A stretch of DNA of 64,000 bases from Qipengyuania pelagi (GTDB taxonomy: Bacteria > Pseudomonadota > Alphaproteobacteria > Sphingomonadales > Sphingomonadaceae). The notes beneath the pieces are model-generated. The model worked only from the letters and a program-made list of their open reading frames with translations, searched no databases and had not been told where the DNA came from. The DNA is taken from positions 310,001 through 374,000 of the forward strand of contig NZ_WTYD01000002.1 of assembly GCF_009827295.1 (NCBI RefSeq). The letters run 5' to 3'. How positions within the stretch are numbered: position 1 is the stretch's first letter; every line of letters begins with the position of its first letter. The position numbers and the translations under genes are program-made. This document shows, piece by piece, positions 60,414 through 64,000 of this stretch.

Positions 60414-60833
60414 TCAGGCCGCCAGCCGGTCGGGTTCCGCGATCGTAAGGATGTCAGCGCGCGCGGCATGGAATTCGCGCCACAGCGTCAGGGCCGCAGG
60501 CGTGGTGTCGCATCCCGTTCCCGCCGCCACGATCAGCGCGCGAAGCCCGGTCTGCATCACGAAGGCGAGATCCTCGATCCGCGTCGCGACCTCTTCGCCG
60601 CGCCATCCCGTCAGTTGTGCTGCCCGCGCAGGAAACCGCGCGATGGCGCCGCTCATGCTCTCGCGGCGCAGCTGCGCCAGCTCGGCCACGGCATCGCCGG
60701 CCGCATGGATCGCTTCCCAGCGGGCGGCCAGAAGAACGGCGCGCTCGCTATGGAGGCTCTTGCCGGACACTGCGCCGAGGGGCGGAAGCATGGTCGCCCC
60801 GGCCAGATCGAATTCATGGTTGATCGCGGACAT
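60414..60833 (-). CDS. helical protein of unknown function
   Basis: A 139-residue protein starting MSAINHEFDLAGATMLPPLG and predicted almost wholly helical (AVAELAQLRRESMSGAIARFP, LTLWREFHAARADILTIAEP). No domain is recognised. It lies 50 bp upstream of the mmcB LexA box on the same strand and could be independent of it. Confidence 0.55.
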   Translation of the reverse strand: MSAINHEFDLAGATMLPPLGAVSGKSLHSERAVLLAARWEAIHAAGDAVAELAQLRRESMSGAIARFPARAAQLTGWRGEEVATRIEDLAFVMQTGLRALIVAAGTGCDTTPAALTLWREFHAARADILTIAEPDRLAA

Positions 60834-60938
60834 GCTGCTATCGTTAGCGCGAACAGGCTTACCGAAACGCTAAGATCGAGGCGCGCGAACGAAGCCTCTG
60901 GTGCCCGGCCCCCGCCTTTGCTAGAGGCCCGCCGCTCG

Positions 60939-60982
<44 letters not shown>

Positions 60983-61105
60983 GTGTCAAGGCTTGATGAA
61001 TAACAATTTTTAGAGGTAATGTATTAAATTTCAATAACTTACAAAAGCTCACTTGATGGGGTTCACATTGCAATCCTTTCCGCGTAAGCATCGCGTAAGC
61101 ACGAG
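60983..61105. other. AT-rich spacer between the two tRNA-Arg copies
   Basis: These 123 bp are much lower in GC than the flanking DNA (for example TTTTTAGAGGTAATGTATTAAATTTC). A direct repeat CGCGTAAGCA/CGCGTAAGCA lies at 61080-61100, just before the complete tRNA. No gene is supported. It resembles a recombination scar of the kind left by integrative elements. Confidence 0.6.
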
Positions 61106-61182
61106 GCACCCGTAGCTCAGCTGGATAGAGTGTCGCCCTCCGAAGGCGAAGGTCACTGGTTCGAATCCAGTCGGGTGCGCCA
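61106..61182 (+). tRNA. tRNA-Arg (anticodon CCG)
   Basis: A complete cloverleaf of 77 nt including an encoded CCA: acceptor GCACCCG/CGGGTGC, D-stem GCTC/GAGT (one G-U), anticodon stem TCGCC/GGCGA with loop CTCCGAA (anticodon CCG at 61140-61142), T-arm ACTGG-TTCGAAT-CCAGT. It reads CGG. It lies directly at the switch from high-GC core DNA to a lower-GC segment. Confidence 0.95.
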
Positions 61183-61524
61183 TTTCCTTGGTATTAAGTA
61201 GCAAGCGTACAAAGCGATAAGATGCTAATTTCGCTATCTCATCGCGCATGGAAATCACAAGCTTTGACGTACCACTTGAGGACTACCCGTTCTTACGATT
61301 GAACGCATGAAATCCCACATCGACCACTGCGTCCGGTGTGCTTTGTCAAAAGGGGCTGCGAGCGTCGATTCTAATTGAGCTTCCCGACTGTTTCTTTTGG
61401 CGGATTTCTGGGCTTTCCCGCCGGAAAAGACTTGGCCTTTCGTCCGTGCGACGAGAGCGCGGGCGAGGCCAGTCTTCTATGAATGTTCCCAGGAGGGAAC
61501 CAGAAGCCATCAACAATTGGAGAA
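61183..61524. other. gene-poor lower-GC segment after tRNA-Arg
   Basis: Frames on both strands are open for 60-110 codons, but their composition is Arg/Ser/Pro-rich with no start signal or recognisable domain, so I support no gene here. Codon bias and GC differ from the left side of the tRNA. Presumed degraded or newly acquired DNA. Confidence 0.5.
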
Positions 61525-61710
61525 CTACCGGACCCGTAAATCGATGCGGTCTGGTTCGCCACATTCGGCCCCAAACGTCCTTTGGTCTTTCGCCAGTTCT
61601 GCGGCATCCTCGCTGATTGGTTTTCGGCCCTCGATATGTTCGAGGACCGGGGTCTCTTCCGCGTCATGCGCGCTACTGGTGAGGTCGAGCGTGACACGAG
61701 CCGATTTCAT
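61525..61710 (-). CDS. small hypothetical protein, coupled to the cytochrome b561 gene
   Basis: A 61-residue, acidic frame (MKSARVTLDLTSSAHDAEET, then EHIEGRKPISEDAAELAKD) whose ATG shares a base with the stop of the cytochrome b gene (TGATG), a typical translational-coupling overlap. No family is recognised. The coupling is the main support; the short length and the lack of a known domain leave it uncertain. Confidence 0.35.
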   Translation of the reverse strand: MKSARVTLDLTSSAHDAEETPVLEHIEGRKPISEDAAELAKDQRTFGAECGEPDRIDLRVR

Positions 61711-62291
61711 CACGGTTTGCGGGACCGAAAGATGAACATGTTCCTTAGCACTGGATCATGCGCGAATTCATGCACCAGACTCATCAACACATGTCCGCCG
61801 AAATATATCCACATCGGGAGGCCCAGTGCCTCGTGCACCCCAAGCGCCCAGCTCTGGTCGTAGAAATAACCAAGCGTGCCCGTCGCCGCCAAGGCAAGAG
61901 CGATTAATGCGCCAAGGCCATGGAAGGCATTGGCCAGCGGCTGATCATCGCTGATCGGCAGCTTGCCGCCCCGAAGGATCGCCAGATGCGCCTTGGTATC
62001 GGCCCACAATGCGGCAAGCCGACGACCAGATAGATAAGGGAACCAGTCACCAAGACTAGGTTCGCGGCGCCGGAAGACGGCCCATAGCCAGAACAGGACC
62101 AATCCGCCGAGAGCGACCAGTCCGGCCTTTTCATGCACTTCAAACCAGAAATCACCCGGCTTTCCGCCCTTTGGATAAGTCATGAACAAACTGATGACAA
62201 GCGCTGCGGTGACCGCCATTACCGTAACTAGATGAAGAAAGCGCGTCAGGTTCGAATAGTACTGTGTATTACCTGGTTTCTCTACTTTCAT
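61710..62291 (-). CDS. cytochrome b561-family membrane protein
   Basis: A 193-residue protein with about four transmembrane helices and heme-ligand-type histidines: TRFLHLVTVMAVTAALVIS, VHEKAGLVALGG, FHGLGALIALALA and YFGGHVLMSLVHEFAH. Such di-heme cytochromes b transfer electrons at the inner membrane. ATG 62291 starts MKVEKPGNTQYYSNL; the longer frame upstream is not supported. It shares a minus-strand cluster with copB and copA. Confidence 0.85.
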   Translation of the reverse strand: MKVEKPGNTQYYSNLTRFLHLVTVMAVTAALVISLFMTYPKGGKPGDFWFEVHEKAGLVALGGLVLFWLWAVFRRREPSLGDWFPYLSGRRLAALWADTKAHLAILRGGKLPISDDQPLANAFHGLGALIALALAATGTLGYFYDQSWALGVHEALGLPMWIYFGGHVLMSLVHEFAHDPVLRNMFIFRSRKP

Positions 62292-62683
62292 ACGATAATT
62301 TCCTCTCGTGGGATGTCCGTCAGCCGATAGCCTGGCCGACCAGCTTCCTATTGCAAACGGTGCAGTTGCAGCGACGCTGCCAATCGCTAATTGTCGCAGT
62401 GAGATATGCCAGCGTCCCCGACCTGTTAGGAGCGCGCAGGCGACCTCGAAAACCAGCAAACTCATTCTGGTCGCTATAAACGCTTTGCCCTCCTTTCAGC
62501 GCCATATGAATAGGAGAGATGTCGCCCCGCCAAAAGTGAACAGGCCGCACGATGTCAGCGCAACGGTCATGGGGGATTCGTAAAGATCGCTCCGGACGAT
62601 CCCTAACCCCACCTTCGGAAGTGTATCCAGCACCGGCCCAGGCCCAAGCAGATGTGACGGTCTTCATTTGTTGTTTCTCAAAC
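62292..62683. other. spacer between copB and the cytochrome b gene, with possible small ORFs
   Basis: No full gene is supported in these 392 bp. On the minus strand a short frame at 62496-62633 (GTG start, 45 codons) encodes ESPMTVALTSCGLFTFGGAT followed by a hydrophobic end, which may be a small membrane protein. A second frame, MSLLVFEVACALLTGRGR, leads into the cytochrome b gene. Both could be remnants of a degraded membrane-protein gene. Confidence 0.3.
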
Positions 62684-63859
62684 TTAGAACCAGAACCGGA
62701 GACCAACTACGTAGCTCGTCACGCTCGGGTCTTCGCCAGCCGCGCGTGCAAAATCGGCGCTTCTGCCAACTTTCCAACCCTGAGCGATGCCGATATAGGG
62801 TGCAAATTCGCGTACGAATTCATACCGCAAGCGAATTCCCGGTTCGATCCGGTCGATGCCGGCGCCGATGCCCAATTCGGGCACGTCTTGAGCGGCAAGG
62901 TTAACCTCCACCCGTGGCGTGAGAATCAGACGCTGGGTAATTCTCTGGTCCAGTTCAGCCTCGAAACGAGCGGTGATATCTCCGGTGTTAGAGAGAAACG
63001 CTGCTCCGAGAATATCGAACTTGTAGGGAGCCAAACCCTGAAAGCCGACCACACCATAGGTCCGCTTCGGTCCGGTCAAATCCTGGCGGATACCTGCCTG
63101 GAAATCAAAGAAGGGGGCAATGGCCCGGCTCCACAGTCCCTGAACCTCGGCACTTTCAACTTTATTGCCGAACGCACCTTCGCCTTCAGATCGGAACCAG
63201 AACTTGTCGATGTCGCCGCCATAATAGCCCTGAACATCCCACAAATAGCCATCCGTGCCTTCGCGCGCACGATATTCGAGGCGGTCGCCCTGGATCCACA
63301 GTCGCTTGCCGCCGTCGGTCTCGCGGATCAGTTCCTGCCGGGCTTCGTTCATGGCTTCCTCGCCCCAGATCGGAATCGCCGCGCGGGCAGGCCCGCTTCC
63401 GGCTTCGGGCGGAGGAGGAAGTAGAGGAATGTCAGCGCCGGAATTCATCTGCATAGCGGAGTGGTCTATACCCTGCATGCCCTGCGCGCGTGCTGGAGCA
63501 TCGGTCATTGTGCCGTGATCCATCCTTGGGACCTGCTGCCCGGATTGGTTGATGGGCATCGCCATGCCCGTTTGCCCTTCGGCCATAGGCATCGCACCGT
63601 GGTTCATCTGCGAACGATCCATGCTCCCATGATCCATTTCGACCTCAGCTTCAGGTTTAGGTTTGCAGGCGCCATCCGGGACGGTGTGGCCCATTGCGCG
63701 ATGGCGCTGTGCCTCTTGAGCACATTGCTGCGCTGCTTGCCCCGCACTCTGCTGTGGCTGAGCCATGTCATGCCCGGTGTGCTGCTGTGCCGATACCGGC
63801 GATACCAACGCGGTTCCCGCAGCGAGCGATACGATCGTGCTTACAACAAAAGTCTTCAT
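62684..63859 (-). CDS. copB: copper resistance outer membrane protein CopB
   Basis: A 391-residue CopB/PcoB protein. A signal peptide (to about residue 24, VSAQQH) is followed by a Met/His-rich segment with repeats such as MDHGSMDRSQMNHGAM, which binds copper, and by a beta-barrel domain from GPARAAIPIWGEEAMNEARQ onward (DRLEYRAREGTDGYLWDVQG, ending in FWF). It acts in the outer membrane to sequester or export copper. Its ATG overlaps the copA stop (ATGA). Confidence 0.95.
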   Translation of the reverse strand: MKTFVVSTIVSLAAGTALVSPVSAQQHTGHDMAQPQQSAGQAAQQCAQEAQRHRAMGHTVPDGACKPKPEAEVEMDHGSMDRSQMNHGAMPMAEGQTGMAMPINQSGQQVPRMDHGTMTDAPARAQGMQGIDHSAMQMNSGADIPLLPPPPEAGSGPARAAIPIWGEEAMNEARQELIRETDGGKRLWIQGDRLEYRAREGTDGYLWDVQGYYGGDIDKFWFRSEGEGAFGNKVESAEVQGLWSRAIAPFFDFQAGIRQDLTGPKRTYGVVGFQGLAPYKFDILGAAFLSNTGDITARFEAELDQRITQRLILTPRVEVNLAAQDVPELGIGAGIDRIEPGIRLRYEFVREFAPYIGIAQGWKVGRSADFARAAGEDPSVTSYVVGLRFWF

Positions 63860-64000
63860 GCTTCGTCTCCGGCAGGATTGGCAACGGTGACGATCTGGAA
63901 CATCCCGGCGACCAAATGATAGAGGATATGGCAGTGAAAGGCCCAGTCACCGGGTTCGTCAGCGGTCAGGTCAAACTCCACACTACCGCCGGGCTGGACA
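63856..64000 (-). CDS. copA: C-terminal end of multicopper oxidase CopA (truncated by the window)
   Basis: The visible 47 residues end VQPGGSVEFDLTADEPGDWA then FHCHILYHLVAGMFQIVTVA. The HCHxxxHxxxGM block is the type 1/type 3 copper site of periplasmic multicopper oxidases such as CopA/PcoA, which oxidise Cu(I). It continues past the right edge. It lies upstream of copB with a 4 bp overlap, the standard copAB order. Confidence 0.93.
   Translation of the reverse strand, partial: VQPGGSVEFDLTADEPGDWAFHCHILYHLVAGMFQIVTVANPAGDEA

Noticed and set aside
62320..62706. A 128-codon minus-strand frame upstream of the cytochrome b gene
   Set aside because: It has no domain, overlaps the end of copB and is out of frame with the more plausible small membrane peptides.

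Overview
This GC-rich, densely packed window looks like a chromosomal segment of an alphaproteobacterium of the order Sphingomonadales, most likely an Erythrobacteraceae member (inference). The supporting traits are a fused ThiS-ThiG protein, a ribosomal protein S9 with a long N-terminal extension, an UrcA-family protein, DUF2093 beside xseA, a PopZ-like protein, a SUF operon led by an Rrf2 regulator, and an SOS box of the alphaproteobacterial GTTC-N7-GTTC type.

Layout. 1-8.7 kb: thioesterase, DUF1491, cell wall hydrolase, xthA, an A-type Fe-S carrier, a CBS protein, thiSG-merC, heme A synthase, rplM-rpsI. 8.7-15.4 kb: small membrane proteins, a lipid-kinase/phosphoesterase cluster, an UrcA protein, a LytTR two-component pair, class I fumarase. 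15.6-22.8 kb: PIMT-like protein, TolC, PopZ, S9 peptidase, thioredoxin-like ferredoxin, a gene behind a CtrA-like site, a Ca2+/H+ antiporter. 22.8-29.8 kb: acyl-CoA synthetase, gamma-glutamyltransferase, pyrD, a DUF885 lipoprotein. 30.1-37 kb: the SUF operon (Rrf2 regulator, sufB, a tandem DUF559 nuclease-like gene, sufC, sufD, sufS, a DUF59 protein, sufA). 37-48.5 kb: EI24 protein, sugar/adenosine kinase, purD and xseA head to head, DUF2093, M23 peptidase, phytase-like esterase, rpmB, tadA, RNase T2, nadC, AI-2E permease. 48.5-60.8 kb: a second LytTR/LytS pair, HD protein, DsbA-like thiol protein, two M48 proteases, alpha/beta hydrolase, App1-like phosphatase, a large acidic PAS-like protein, DUF2141, sterol-desaturase-family hydroxylase, mmcB with a LexA box. 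60.9-64 kb: a truncated and a complete tRNA-Arg(CCG), then a lower-GC, gene-poor segment leading into a copper-resistance cluster (copA, copB, cytochrome b561).

The most unusual feature is inside the SUF operon. The gene between sufB and sufC encodes two DUF559 (Vsr-like nuclease) domains. The DNA for the first domain is bracketed by a near-identical inverted repeat of about 40 bp, and each repeat contains a perfect palindrome and a G-quadruplex-capable run. This looks like a nuclease-domain cassette inserted in frame into a resident DUF559 gene whose own active site has decayed. Two other repeat families (CATTGCGAGG type and CTCACAGAGG type) lie in and around the same operon.

Other points of interest are a possible small RNA at 27.7 kb, a structured minus-strand element at 29.9 kb, several strong inverted repeats upstream of genes, and the tRNA-Arg boundary of the putative copper island. 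All calls rest on reading the sequence; no searches were run.
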